Program-made: the position numbers and the translations under genes | DNA from: Lentzea terrae | Lineage (GTDB): Bacteria; Actinomycetota; Actinomycetes; Mycobacteriales; Pseudonocardiaceae | Direction: 5' to 3' | DNA: 64,000 bases | Assembly (NCBI RefSeq): GCF_003265345.1 | Contig: NZ_QFWW01000012.1 | Location: forward strand, 451-64,450 | Shown here: positions 35,107 to 44,632 of the stretch, piece by piece | Layout: each line of letters opens with the position of its first letter | Numbering within the stretch: position 1 is the stretch's first letter | The notes under the pieces: model-generated | Seen by the model: only the letters and a program-made list of their open reading frames with translations | The model's database searches: none | What the model was told of the DNA's origin: nothing

Positions 35107-36765
35107 TTAGCTCGCGCTGAACAACAGCGCTTGCCCTGACTCTTTAAAGCCCGAGTTGCAGTATGGATGAGAGAGTTGTCCGTTGCTTGGCGTACCGAGC
35201 CCGCCGTCCTGCTTGCGCACTATATGGTCAACCGTCGCAGAATTGGCGGAGAGCCGAGCACCACAGATACCACAACGCTCCGCTCGCTCCAGCGCCGACT
35301 TCAGGTAGATCGCCGTTTTCGTCTTGCCGGAGAAAGTCGGACCAAACTTGCGATCCTCCTCCGTCAGCACTTCGATCGTCTTCTCGAGCGCGGGCAACTT
35401 CTTCAAGTCTTGCACAATGTCGTTCCCGGACCGACCCGCGTGCACGGAGTTCAAGATCGCTTGGTACATGGCAAGCATAGGGGCGACCGATTTCTGCAAA
35501 CTCCCGTAGCGTCGGACGAGCTGATTCAGGAAGTACTTGTACTCGACTAGGAATTCCTCGAACCGCGCCCGCATGGAAGTAAATTCCCTCAGCTTGCCAC
35601 GTTTTTCGAGGTCCTGAATGAGCTCAACTGTCGCAAGAAACGCCGCAGGCTGGAAACGTCCGGTCGCACTGTAGAAGTACACCGCCGGATGCAACCCAAG
35701 CGAAGATGGCAAGTTACCCGATACGCGAGTAGCCACCTTCCTAACGGCACGCATGCACTTCAGCGTCGCATCTCCCTCAACATCATCAGCCAAAGGCTCG
35801 CGCGATGGATCGACCGTCTTTCTGCTACGCCTCTTCTTTCCTTCGTCCTCACGATCTTCGCGCCATGTCTCCGGATGAATGTCGTTAACGAAGTTGACCA
35901 GCTCGAAAACCATTCGGACGCTGTCCGCGGAGTACCCGCGCCCGGCAACGGGTAGATCGCCGGTCTTTATCGGAGAGTCCAGCGAAGGCTTGAACAAGAG
36001 GTCATAAACCTCCTTTGCAATCCTCTCGATTTCCTCTTTTTTCTCACCGCTAAAGCCCGACCAGTACTTGTGCCCCGTGCCGGCCCGAATGAAGGCCCTG
36101 GCTGCCAGCGCGTTCGGCTTACGCCGAGCCCTAATCATGTCTAACTCGGTCTGGTCGATCGGAGTCGCCTTCTGGTTGATACGAAAGAACGAGCTTTCTG
36201 CCTTCTCTGCCTCACCCTGCACCCACTGCAAGTGAATCGCGAACGCATGCATGTTTCGCGCAAGCCTGAGCTGCTCCTTCGGCACGGTGTCAGAATTACG
36301 CAGGGCAGCACTGAGCTTCTTGTACGACCCGACCGTCGCGTCGATCAACTTCCGCGTGGCATCGGCCGCTTTCTTTTGCTCATCCGGAATGACGCTGTCG
36401 AAGAACCTCAGCGATGCATGACTGTCACCATAGTCGTCCTGCACCCACGCAATCAGGGCACTCAGCCGGTGTGCTCCATCGATCACGAAGATGCTTCCGC
36501 TGGACGGCGAGCGCCAGAGAATCACCGACGGAATCAGGTCACCCTCCAGAAAGCTGTTGACCAGCTCAGCAACCTTCTCCGGAGTCCAGTTGGCGGTTTC
36601 ACGCTGAAAGTCCGGCTTACGGAGCACGGTGTAGGCAATGTTCTCAGCACCCAAATCCGAGATCTTCATCGTCGTGGTCAACGACGCGGGAGCGACCATC
36701 TCGTCAGCAGCCGCCTCGAAGTCTTCCCGAGGGATCAGCGCATCTAGATTCACATGGGTAGCCAT
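35107..36765 (-). CDS. DUF262-HNH protein (GmrSD/ParB-fold type nuclease), likely defence
   Basis: The product is 552 residues from the ATG at 36765 (AGGA close upstream); a GTG at 36780 is possible. The N-terminal DUF262 domain (about 30-130; PDFQRETANWTPEKVAELVN, FVIDGAHRLSAL with the DGxHR nucleotide motif) is followed by a long helical middle and a C-terminal HNH nuclease (CGICGARL, TVDHIVRKQDGG, SHPYCNSGFKES). Type IV enzymes such as GmrSD combine these domains and cut modified phage DNA; here both are in one chain and no partner is seen. Lower GC and its place inside a conserved carboxylase locus point to acquisition. Confidence 0.85.
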   Translation of the reverse strand: MATHVNLDALIPREDFEAAADEMVAPASLTTTMKISDLGAENIAYTVLRKPDFQRETANWTPEKVAELVNSFLEGDLIPSVILWRSPSSGSIFVIDGAHRLSALIAWVQDDYGDSHASLRFFDSVIPDEQKKAADATRKLIDATVGSYKKLSAALRNSDTVPKEQLRLARNMHAFAIHLQWVQGEAEKAESSFFRINQKATPIDQTELDMIRARRKPNALAARAFIRAGTGHKYWSGFSGEKKEEIERIAKEVYDLLFKPSLDSPIKTGDLPVAGRGYSADSVRMVFELVNFVNDIHPETWREDREDEGKKRRSRKTVDPSREPLADDVEGDATLKCMRAVRKVATRVSGNLPSSLGLHPAVYFYSATGRFQPAAFLATVELIQDLEKRGKLREFTSMRARFEEFLVEYKYFLNQLVRRYGSLQKSVAPMLAMYQAILNSVHAGRSGNDIVQDLKKLPALEKTIEVLTEEDRKFGPTFSGKTKTAIYLKSALERAERCGICGARLSANSATVDHIVRKQDGGLGTPSNGQLSHPYCNSGFKESGQALLFSAS

Positions 36766-36982
36766 GACATCCTGTTTCACTTCAGCGCGGCAGGCAGGTC
36801 AACCTCAGCACGCGCGGCGGTTGCCGTACGAGGATGACTTCGCTATGCCGGAGACCAGCGTTACTCGTATCGGCGGCGCTCAGCAGAACAGGTGAAATTG
36901 CTGGCCACAACGTCAGCCAGCAGGTAGCCAATTCGCCATATTCCCGCTCACTAGGAAACCTAGGAGCACAGTCACCTAGAGG

Positions 36983-37378
36983 TCAGCCACTGCCGCACGA
37001 GACGCGGCGGCTGCTGACGTTCAGGCCGACGGCGACCTCGCGACAGCGGGTCTCGCCGTCGACCTCGAGCTTCAACGTCCAGAACTCGCTGCCGTACACG
37101 TCGGTCCTGCGCAACACCTGGACGTTCGCGAGGTTGAGCGGCAGGTTGCCGCGCACCGCCGGGACGACCTGGCTGAACAGCGCGTTCTCGGCACGGTCGA
37201 TCCGGTCGGCGAACGGCCAGATCGGCACGCCGTAGCCGATGGGATCGCTCGCGAGCACGCTGCCGACGGCCCACGACCCGACGAGGGCGCACAGGCCGAT
37301 GAGCAGTGCCGCGATCCGTCTGCGCTTGCCTTCGCGATCGGAACCGCGTTCGGTGAGGACAAGCACCCAGCGCTTCAC
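36983..37378 (-). CDS. single-pass membrane protein, unknown
   Basis: The product is 131 residues starting VKRWVLVLTERGSDREGKRR, then one helix (IAALLIGLCALVGSWAVGSV, about 23-43) and a small external domain with one Cys pair (TRCREV, RVSCGSG). It lies near accE5/maf. No function recognised. Confidence 0.65.
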   Translation of the reverse strand: MKRWVLVLTERGSDREGKRRRIAALLIGLCALVGSWAVGSVLASDPIGYGVPIWPFADRIDRAENALFSQVVPAVRGNLPLNLANVQVLRRTDVYGSEFWTLKLEVDGETRCREVAVGLNVSSRRVSCGSG

Positions 37379-37470
37379 TCTGTCGAGGGTGCCGACGGAC
37401 GGGGTGATCGCGCATCAGTAGCACTACTCAAAGCTGGCGGGCCATCTCGGCGCTGTGCGTCGGGTTCTTC

Positions 37471-38844
37471 ATGATCCTGCTGGACACGACCATCGTGAAC
37501 GTCGCGATGCCCGCGATGATCGACGGTCTGCGCGCGTCGCTGAACGACATCATCTGGGTCAACAGCGCCTACCTGCTCACGTTCGCCGTGCCGTTGCTGC
37601 TGACCGGCAGGCTGGGCGACCGGTTCGGGCCGAAGCGCGTCTACCTCACCGGCCTCACGATCTTCGTCCTTGCCTCGCTGACCTGCGGGCTGGCCACGAG
37701 CGCCGAACTGCTCATCGCCGCCCGCGCCGTGCAGGGACTCGGCGCCGCGGCCATGACACCGCAGACGATGGCGTTCATCACGCACCTGTTCCCGCCGCAC
37801 AAACGCGGTGCCGCGCTCGGCGTGTGGGGGTCGGTTGCCGGGTTCGCGACGGTGTCGGGGCCGCTGCTCGGGGGACTGCTCGTCACCACGCTCGGCTGGG
37901 AGTGGATCTTCTTCGTCAACCTCCCGCTCGGCGTGGTCGCGCTGGTGCTGGTGCTGCGCTGGGTGCCGGACTGGCAGCCGGGCCGGTCGCACCGGTTCGA
38001 CGTGCTCGGCATCGTGCTCTGCTGCCTCGGGCTCGGGCTGGTGGTCTTCGGCGTGCAGAACGGCGAGCACTACGGCTGGGGCAGGGTCGCCGGTCCGATC
38101 AACATCACCGAGATCATCGTCACCGGCGCGGTGCTGCTGGTCGTGTTCGTGCTCTGGCAGGCGGCGGGCCGCAACACCGAGCCGCTGCTGCCGCTGCGGA
38201 TCTTCGGCAACCGGAACTTCTCGCTCGGCAACGTGGCCAACGTGATCATCGGCTTCTCCGTCACCGGGTTGTTCGTGCCGCTCGTGCTGTTCGTGCAGAC
38301 GGTGCCGAAGCTGTCGGCGTTCGAGGCCGGCCTGCTCACCGCACCGACCTCGCTGACGTCCGGCGTCGTCGCGTTCTTCGCGGGACGGCTGTCGAACGGG
38401 CCCGGCGCGAAGTACCTGCCGATCACCGGCTTCGTGCTGCTCGGGGGCGGCATCGCGGTGCTGACGCTGCAGCTGGGCGGGTCTCCGTGGTTGCTGCTGC
38501 CCGCACTCGTCGTGGTCGGCGCCGGGATGGGGATGGTCTACGCGCCGCTCACCAACATCGCGACGAAGACGCTCGACCCGGTGCTGATGGGCGCGGGCTC
38601 CGGCATCTACAACACCTCGCGGCAGTTCGGCGGCGTGCTCGGCAGCGCGGGTACCGGTGCCGTGCTGCAGGTCGTGCTGGCCGCGACGGGCGACTTCACC
38701 ACGGCCACGCGCGGCGCGTTGCTGATGCTGGTCGCGTCCACCGTCGTCGGGGTGACCGCGGCGGTGCTGATGAGGCGCGAAACGGGCGTGCAAGACTCCG
38801 CTGGTGCGTCTGATCCTGGCCTCCCAGTCACCCGCCCGTCTTAG
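37471..38844 (+). CDS. MFS exporter, DHA2 (EmrB/QacA) family
   Basis: At least 457 residues with about 14 membrane helices. Motifs: LDTTIVNVAMP in helix 1, GRLGDRFGPKRVYLTG (motif A), and WGSVAGFATVSGPLLGGLL (antiporter motif C). It would expel drugs or metabolites by proton antiport. The in-frame DNA before the ATG at 37471 reads WRAISALCVGFF, typical for helix 1, but no ATG, GTG or TTG lies between the upstream stop (37405-37407) and 37471. The true start is therefore unclear. Its end overlaps maf by 41 bp. Confidence 0.88.
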   Translation: MILLDTTIVNVAMPAMIDGLRASLNDIIWVNSAYLLTFAVPLLLTGRLGDRFGPKRVYLTGLTIFVLASLTCGLATSAELLIAARAVQGLGAAAMTPQTMAFITHLFPPHKRGAALGVWGSVAGFATVSGPLLGGLLVTTLGWEWIFFVNLPLGVVALVLVLRWVPDWQPGRSHRFDVLGIVLCCLGLGLVVFGVQNGEHYGWGRVAGPINITEIIVTGAVLLVVFVLWQAAGRNTEPLLPLRIFGNRNFSLGNVANVIIGFSVTGLFVPLVLFVQTVPKLSAFEAGLLTAPTSLTSGVVAFFAGRLSNGPGAKYLPITGFVLLGGGIAVLTLQLGGSPWLLLPALVVVGAGMGMVYAPLTNIATKTLDPVLMGAGSGIYNTSRQFGGVLGSAGTGAVLQVVLAATGDFTTATRGALLMLVASTVVGVTAAVLMRRETGVQDSAGASDPGLPVTRPS

Positions 38845-39403
38845 CGTCCTGCGCGCCGCGGGCATCGAGCCCGTCGTCCGCGTGTCCGGCGTCGACGAGG
38901 ACGCGCTGGTCGCGTCGCTCGCCAACCCCACGCCAGAGGAGACCGTCGTCGCGCTGTCCGCGGCGAAGGCGGAGGCGATCGAGCACGACTCCGAGTGCGT
39001 CGTCGTGGGCTGCGACTCGATGCTGCTGTTCGAGGGCGAACTCGTGGGCAAGCCCGGTACGGCCGAGGTCGCGCGGGAACGGTGGCGGCGGGTCGCCGGC
39101 AAGAGCGGCTCGCTGATCACCGGGCACACCGTGTTGCGGGTCTCCGGCGGCGCGGTGATCGGCAAGGCTTCTGCCGCCGAGGCGACGATCGTGCGGTTCG
39201 GCACGCCGTCGGACGACGAGCTGGAGGCGTACATCGCGACGGGTGAGCCACTTCACGTCGCGGGCGGGTTCACGATCGACGGGCGCGGTGGCTGGTTCAT
39301 CGACGGGATCGACGGCGACCACTCGTCCGTCATCGGGATCAGCCTGCCGCTGACCCGCAGGCTGCTCGGCGAAGTGGGCGTGCCGGTCTCGTCGCTCTGG
39401 TAG
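38804..39403 (+). CDS. maf: Maf nucleotide pyrophosphatase
   Basis: The product is 199 residues from a GTG. N-terminal LILASQSPARLSVLRAAG and the catalytic block VVGCDSMLLFEGELVGKP identify Maf/YhdE-type enzymes that remove non-canonical nucleoside triphosphates. It lies between accE5 and accA3, as in M. tuberculosis. Confidence 0.93.
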   Translation: MRLILASQSPARLSVLRAAGIEPVVRVSGVDEDALVASLANPTPEETVVALSAAKAEAIEHDSECVVVGCDSMLLFEGELVGKPGTAEVARERWRRVAGKSGSLITGHTVLRVSGGAVIGKASAAEATIVRFGTPSDDELEAYIATGEPLHVAGGFTIDGRGGWFIDGIDGDHSSVIGISLPLTRRLLGEVGVPVSSLW

Positions 39404-39615
39404 CCGCAGCCGTCCGGGTGTCCACACTCTGGTAGTGCTGGTCACACTTCCCCTGATCAGGGAAGACTGCCCTCAACGCCGGCGTTGGGGGCTAGCGGTG
39501 AACGAGTACTTGACGCGTCGCAGGCACATCGACCTGGCACGCAGGACGAGCACGGGCTGTCGGAGCTGACGCTCCCGGCCCCTTTTCGCTCATCCCTGCA
39601 AACGGAGATGTTCCA

Positions 39616-40899
39616 GTGTCGTTCGTCCAGACGTACCGCAAACCCAAGGTCTTCGGCCTGACCGTGCTCGGCGCCCTCGTGCTCGGCGCGCTCGCCGGCT
39701 GGCTCGGCAAGGGCACGTGGCTCGCACCCGTGCTCGCCAAGATCGGTTCCACCTTCACGGCGCTGTTGCAGCTGACCGTGATTCCGTTGGTGTTCACCGC
39801 GATCGTCGTCGGCATCGCGTCGTTGCGGAACCTCGGTGGCGGCCGCACCGCCGCCCGCCTCGGCGGCAAAACGTTCCTGTGGTTCGCCATCACGTCGTTC
39901 ATCGCCGTGCTGATCGGCCTCGCCGTCGCCGCGATCATCAAGCCCGGCCAGGGCGTGCAGATCGAGCCCGCCGCCGGTGCGGTCGACAAGCTCGCCAAGC
40001 GCGCGTCCGGTTCGTGGAACGCGTTGCTCGACAATTTGGTGCCCACCAACATCTTCAGCGCCTTCACCGAAGGCGAGGTGCTGCAGGTCGTGTTCATCGC
40101 GGTGCTGGTCGGGTTCGCCGCCTACGCGCTCGGTGAGAAGGCCGCGCCGTTCACGAACCTGGTCCGCTCGTTCTTCGACATCGTGCAGAAGGTCGTCGGC
40201 TGGATCATCCTGCTGGCGCCGATCGGCATCTTCGGTCTCATCGGCAACGCCGTCGCGTCGTACGGCAACTCGTTCGTGAAGCCGCTGTTCTCGTTGATCC
40301 TCGCGGTGTACGTCGGTACCGGGATCATCCTGTTCGTCGTCTACCCGGTCCTGCTGAAGTTCGTCGGCAAGACCTCGCCGATCGAGTTCTTCCGCAAGGC
40401 GGGCACGGCGATCCAGTTCGCCTTCGTCTCGCGCTCGTCGGGTGCCACGCTTCCGTTGTCCCGCAAGGCCGCCACGGATCTCGGCGTCTCGCAGGAGTAC
40501 GCGAACTTCGCCGTGCCGCTGGGCACGACGACCAAGATGGACGGTTGCGCCGCGGTCTACCCCGCTGTCGCGACGATCTTCATCGCGAACCTGTTCGGCA
40601 TCCAGCTCTCGGTGTGGCAGTACGTCGGCATCGTGCTCGTCGCTGTGTTCGGCGCGCTGGCCACCGCCGGAACCACCGGCTGGTACACGATGCTGACGCT
40701 GACGCTGAGCGTCGTGGGCCTGCCGCCGCAGGTGATCGCGACCGGGGTGGCCGTGGTCTACGCGATCGACCCGATCCTCGACATGATCCGCACCGCGACC
40801 AACGTGGCCGGCCAGATCACCGTGCCGGTGCTGGTGGCGCGCACCGAAGGTCTGATCGAGGAGCCTTCCTCGACCGAGAAGGAACTCGTGACCGCCTAA
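39616..40899 (+). CDS. dicarboxylate/amino acid:cation symporter (DctA/GltP family)
   Basis: The product is 427 residues from a GTG with GGAGA upstream. It has eight membrane helices plus two hairpins of the glutamate-transporter fold: FVSRSSGATLPLS (HP1 serine-rich), NFAVPLGTTTKMDGCA (TM7 motif) and AIDPILDMIRTATNVAGQ (TM8 Asp/Arg). It takes up C4-dicarboxylate or glutamate with protons or sodium. About 210 bp separate it from maf; only short inverted words such as CCCTGATCAGGG are seen there. Its end overlaps the convergent gene by 4 bp. Confidence 0.93.
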   Translation: MSFVQTYRKPKVFGLTVLGALVLGALAGWLGKGTWLAPVLAKIGSTFTALLQLTVIPLVFTAIVVGIASLRNLGGGRTAARLGGKTFLWFAITSFIAVLIGLAVAAIIKPGQGVQIEPAAGAVDKLAKRASGSWNALLDNLVPTNIFSAFTEGEVLQVVFIAVLVGFAAYALGEKAAPFTNLVRSFFDIVQKVVGWIILLAPIGIFGLIGNAVASYGNSFVKPLFSLILAVYVGTGIILFVVYPVLLKFVGKTSPIEFFRKAGTAIQFAFVSRSSGATLPLSRKAATDLGVSQEYANFAVPLGTTTKMDGCAAVYPAVATIFIANLFGIQLSVWQYVGIVLVAVFGALATAGTTGWYTMLTLTLSVVGLPPQVIATGVAVVYAIDPILDMIRTATNVAGQITVPVLVARTEGLIEEPSSTEKELVTA

Positions 40900-41549
40900 G
40901 CGGCACAGGGCCGGATCTGCGACATCTTCGGCGCCGGTGCGGGCCAGCCAGCGAGCTGCTCCCGCGCCGGCGCCGGACTCGTGCAGCCGATGATCGGCCC
41001 GACCGCGGAGAACACCTGCACGAACGCGTTGTTGCACTGGCCGCCACAGCCGAGCTGGGCCGTGACGATGTCCGCGGTGCCGTCCTCGTTGACGTCGTGC
41101 AGCCCGATGTACCCGGCAGTCGCCTGGTAGGCGGTCTGCGCGCGCGACCACGTGCCGTCCTTGCGGATCAGCACCTCGCCGAGCCACTTGCCGTTGGCCG
41201 GCCCGCGCACCAGGCAGACGCTGACCGCCGCCTCCGCGCACTGCAACGACTTGTCGTTCACCGTCGCGCCGGACTCGGCGATGGTCATCTCGAAGATGAA
41301 CGGGCCGGACTCGCCGGTCACCCTGATCCGCCCGCCGCCGGTGCCGGCGAGCAGCTCGACCAGGTCCTTGCCGACCGATTTGCCGATGACGACCTGGCAG
41401 ACGGTGGTACCGCAGCGCATTCCGCTGTCGGTGCCGGATTGACCTGAATCGGTGTTGTTCGGCCGCTGGAAATAGGCGAACACCAGCCCTGCGACGACGA
41501 CCACGGCAGCGGCGACGGCAGTCACCTGCACGGACCTGGATCCACCCAC
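40896..41549 (-). CDS. membrane-anchored exported protein with FG-GAP-like motif
   Basis: About 217 residues from a GTG at 41549; the start is uncertain because no ribosome site is clear and the frame runs to 41639. One N-terminal anchor helix (VTAVAAAVVVVAGLVFAYF) is followed by an external domain with four Cys pairs or more (MRCGTTVCQ, GCGGQCNNAF). DVNEDGTADIV resembles an FG-GAP/VCBS calcium loop. Function unknown. Confidence 0.7.
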   Translation of the reverse strand: MGGSRSVQVTAVAAAVVVVAGLVFAYFQRPNNTDSGQSGTDSGMRCGTTVCQVVIGKSVGKDLVELLAGTGGGRIRVTGESGPFIFEMTIAESGATVNDKSLQCAEAAVSVCLVRGPANGKWLGEVLIRKDGTWSRAQTAYQATAGYIGLHDVNEDGTADIVTAQLGCGGQCNNAFVQVFSAVGPIIGCTSPAPAREQLAGWPAPAPKMSQIRPCAA

Positions 41550-41682
41550 GTCGCAGATTGTGGCGGATGGGCTCAGGATGGATGTGAAGTGAGCCGTCTC
41601 TCCCTCTCGGAGTTCACCGATTTCCGTAGACTGCGGCACCAGCCAGAGCCGTAATTACCGGTCCAGCAGGAGGTACGACGCC

Positions 41683-43449
41683 GTGTCGCTGCGCAAGGTC
41701 CTCATCGCCAACCGCGGTGAGATCGCCGTCCGGGTCATCCGCGCCTGCCGTGACGCCGGCCTGGCCAGTGTCGCGATCTACGCCGACCCCGACCGCGACG
41801 CGCCGTTCGTCCGGCTCGCCGACGAGGCGTTCGCGCTCGGCGGCAACACGCCGGGCGAGAGCTACCTGTCGTTCGAGAAGGTGCTGGCCGCCGCGGCGCA
41901 GTCCGGTGCCGACTCGGTGCACCCCGGCTACGGCTTCCTGTCCGAGAACGCCGACTTCGCGCAGGCGGTGATCGACGCGGGCCTGATCTGGATCGGCCCG
42001 ACCCCGCAGGCGATCCGCGACCTCGGTGACAAGGTGACCGCGCGGCACATCGCGATGCGCGCGGGGGCGCCTTTGGTGCCCGGCACCAAGGACCCGGTCT
42101 CCGGTCCGGACGAGATCATCGCCTTCGCGTCCGAGCACGGGCTGCCGGTCGCGATCAAGGCCGCGTTCGGTGGTGGCGGTCGTGGCCTGAAGGTCGCGCG
42201 CACGATGGAGGAGATCCCGGAGCTCTTCGACTCCGCGGTGCGCGAGGCAGTCACGGCGTTCGGCCGCGGCGAGTGCTTCGTCGAGCGCTACCTGGACAAG
42301 CCGCGGCACGTCGAGGCGCAGGTCCTCGCCGACCAGCACGGCAACGTGATCGTCGTCGGCACGCGCGACTGCTCGCTGCAGCGCCGGCACCAGAAGCTCG
42401 TCGAGGAGGCGCCCGCGCCGTTCCTGACCGACGAGCAGCGCGCCACGATCCACAGCTCCGCCAAGGCGATCTGCAAGGAGGCCGGCTACCACGGTGCCGG
42501 CACGGTCGAGTACCTCGTCGGCCTGGACGGGTCGATCTCGTTCCTCGAGGTCAACACGCGCCTGCAGGTCGAACACCCGGTGTCGGAGGAGACGACCGGC
42601 ATCGACCTGGTGCGCGAGCAGTTCCGCATCGCCGCGGGCGAGAAGCTCAAGCACACCGAAGACCCGACGCCGCGCGCACACTCGATCGAGTTCCGGATCA
42701 ACGGTGAGGACGCCGGTCGCGGCTTCCTCCCGGCGCCGGGCACGGTGACGTCGTTCGTCGCGCCGTCCGGTCCGGGTGTCCGCGTCGACGCCGGTGTCGA
42801 GACCGGCTCGGTGATCGGCGGGCAGTTCGACTCGTTGCTGGCCAAGCTGATCGTCACCGGCGAGAACCGCGAAGAGGCGCTGGCTCGGGCGCGGCGGGCG
42901 TTGGACGAGATGGTCGTCGACGGCATGGCGACCGTGCTGCCGTTCCACCGCACGATCGTGCGCGACGCGGCGTTCACCGCCGAGAAGCCCGAGGGCTTCA
43001 CCGTGCACACGCGGTGGATCGAGACCGAGTTCGACAACCAGATCGCGCCGTTCGCAGGTGCTGCGGAGGCTTCTGACGAGGAAACCCCGCGGCAGACCGT
43101 CGTCGTCGAGGTCGGTGGCCGTCGCCTCGAGGTGTCGCTGCCGGGTGACCTCGCCGTCGGTGCCGCTCGCCCGGCCGCTGCGGCGAAGAAGCCCAAGTCG
43201 AAGCGCGCGGGTGGCAGTTCCGCGGCGGTGTCGGGTGACGCGGTGGCCGCGCCGATGCAGGGCACGATCGTGAAGGTGGCCGTCGAGGACGGGCAGACCG
43301 TCGAGGCCGGCGACCTGATCGTGGTGCTCGAGGCGATGAAGATGGAGAACCCGGTGACCGCGCACAAGGCGGGCACGGTGACGGGTCTCGCGGCCGCGCC
43401 TGGCGACCCGATCACCCAGGGCACTGTGATCTGCGAGCTGAAGGACTGA
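41683..43449 (+). CDS. accA3: acyl-CoA carboxylase alpha subunit (biotin carboxylase + BCCP)
   Basis: The product is 588 residues from a GTG with AGGAGGT upstream. The biotin carboxylase domain ([29 protein letters not shown] in ATP-grasp, about 1-450) is joined to a C-terminal biotinyl domain with [11 protein letters not shown], the Lys being biotinylated by BirA. It feeds carboxybiotin to AccD5 and probably other AccD subunits. Confidence 0.96.
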   Translation: MSLRKVLIANRGEIAVRVIRACRDAGLASVAIYADPDRDAPFVRLADEAFALGGNTPGESYLSFEKVLAAAAQSGADSVHPGYGFLSENADFAQAVIDAGLIWIGPTPQAIRDLGDKVTARHIAMRAGAPLVPGTKDPVSGPDEIIAFASEHGLPVAIKAAFGGGGRGLKVARTMEEIPELFDSAVREAVTAFGRGECFVERYLDKPRHVEAQVLADQHGNVIVVGTRDCSLQRRHQKLVEEAPAPFLTDEQRATIHSSAKAICKEAGYHGAGTVEYLVGLDGSISFLEVNTRLQVEHPVSEETTGIDLVREQFRIAAGEKLKHTEDPTPRAHSIEFRINGEDAGRGFLPAPGTVTSFVAPSGPGVRVDAGVETGSVIGGQFDSLLAKLIVTGENREEALARARRALDEMVVDGMATVLPFHRTIVRDAAFTAEKPEGFTVHTRWIETEFDNQIAPFAGAAEASDEETPRQTVVVEVGGRRLEVSLPGDLAVGAARPAAAAKKPKSKRAGGSSAAVSGDAVAAPMQGTIVKVAVEDGQTVEAGDLIVVLEAMKMENPVTAHKAGTVTGLAAAPGDPITQGTVICELKD

Positions 43450-43480
43450 CCGGTCGGGTCGCTCACCTACGATTGGTGGT

Positions 43481-43867
43481 GTGAGCGACCCGTCCAGGGA
43501 CATCCGCATCGGCGACACCGAACGCCAGCAGGCGTTGCAGGTGCTCGGCGAGCACATGAGCGCGGGCCGCATCGACATCGAGGAGTACGGCGAGCGGTCC
43601 GCGAAGATCACCACCGCGAAGACCCGCGGTGAGCTGATGTCGTTGTTCTACGACCTGCCGGACCCGCGTCCCCAGTTCGTCACGCCGATGGCGATGTTCC
43701 CCGAGCCGTCCAGGGCGCCGGCCCGCCGGTGGGAGGGCGCGGTCGTGCCCGTGGTCGGGGTCGCCGTGGTGATCCTGTTCTTCGCGGTGCTGAGGAACCC
43801 GCTGATCTTCCTGCTCATCCCCGCCGTGGCGATCCTGTGGGGCCAGTGGAACGGACGCCGGCGCTGA
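43481..43867 (+). CDS. DUF1707 membrane protein
   Basis: The product is 128 residues from a GTG. N-terminal DUF1707 (IRIGDTERQQALQVLGEHMS, GRIDIEEYGER, about 8-60) is followed by a hydrophobic hairpin (VVPVVGVAVVILFFAVL, FLLIPAVAILWG). These are common small actinobacterial proteins without known function. 22-bp overlap with the next gene. Confidence 0.88.
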   Translation: MSDPSRDIRIGDTERQQALQVLGEHMSAGRIDIEEYGERSAKITTAKTRGELMSLFYDLPDPRPQFVTPMAMFPEPSRAPARRWEGAVVPVVGVAVVILFFAVLRNPLIFLLIPAVAILWGQWNGRRR

Positions 43868-44622
43868 AACCCTTGTTGTTGCTCGATCTCGACGGCGTGC
43901 TGCGCAGGTTCCCTCCCCTGCCCGCGGAAATCGCCGAGGTCGCGTTCGAACCGTCGTTGCTGCAGCGTGCCGTCACCGGTGAGATCACCGATGAACAGTG
44001 GCGGCAGGAGGTCGGGCAGGGCTGGGCCGCGGCGCCAGGTGAAGTGATCACCGAGGCGCTGGCGCTGGTGCGGGCCGCGCGGAAGCAGTGCTTTGTGGCG
44101 TTGCTGTCCAACGCGACCACGCGGCTGGAGGCGGACCTGGCCGAGCTCGAGCTGGACGTGGAGTTCGACGCGGTCTTCAACTCGGCCCGGCTCGGCGTCG
44201 CGAAGCCGGATCCCGCGATCTTCCGGCGGGTGCTGGCCGAACTCGGCCACGAGACCGCGGTGTTCTGCGACGACTCGGCCGAGAACGCGCAGGCAGCCTG
44301 CGCCGCCGGACTGGACGGCGTGCACGTGCCGGACACGGCGGCGTTGCGGACGGCGCTGGCGGTGCGCGGGCTGATCCCGCCGACGGTGCTGCTGATCCTC
44401 TCCGACCGCGACGAGGCCGAGGAACTGGCGGCGGAACTCCTCGAAGAGGGCTGGGGGCCGTGCGTCGTGCACCGCGACATGCTGGCGGGCGAGGACGACG
44501 CCGAGGACGTGGACTGGGTGATCGAGCTCACCACGGCACCGGACGGCACGCCCGCGTCCGCGCACCGGGCCGAGCTCGACGATCTGGCGGACCGGCACGA
44601 CGGGTTCACCGCAGGCGATTAG
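43846..44622 (+). CDS. HAD-like hydrolase with C-terminal RraB-like domain
   Basis: About 258 residues; the GTG at 43846 is the best of several weak starts. HAD motifs: LLLLDLDGVLRRF (nucleophile Asp), LLSNATT, GVAKPDPAIFRR (Lys) and VFCDDSAENAQAA. After about residue 178 comes a second domain, ILSDRDEAEELAAELLEEGW and EDDAEDVDWVIELT, which resembles RraB, the RNase E regulator family. The fusion and both functions are inferred; no substrate is known. Confidence 0.78.
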   Translation: MERTPALKPLLLLDLDGVLRRFPPLPAEIAEVAFEPSLLQRAVTGEITDEQWRQEVGQGWAAAPGEVITEALALVRAARKQCFVALLSNATTRLEADLAELELDVEFDAVFNSARLGVAKPDPAIFRRVLAELGHETAVFCDDSAENAQAACAAGLDGVHVPDTAALRTALAVRGLIPPTVLLILSDRDEAEELAAELLEEGWGPCVVHRDMLAGEDDAEDVDWVIELTTAPDGTPASAHRAELDDLADRHDGFTAGD

Positions 44623-44632
44623 CCTCTGGGCC

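Noticed and set aside
37375..39234. 619-codon open frame on the minus strand across the MFS exporter and maf
   Set aside because: It lies antisense to two clear genes, is His/Arg/Glu-rich and has no domain; a high-GC shadow.
41614..43614. 666-codon minus-strand frame over accA3
   Set aside because: Antisense to accA3 with no recognisable motif.
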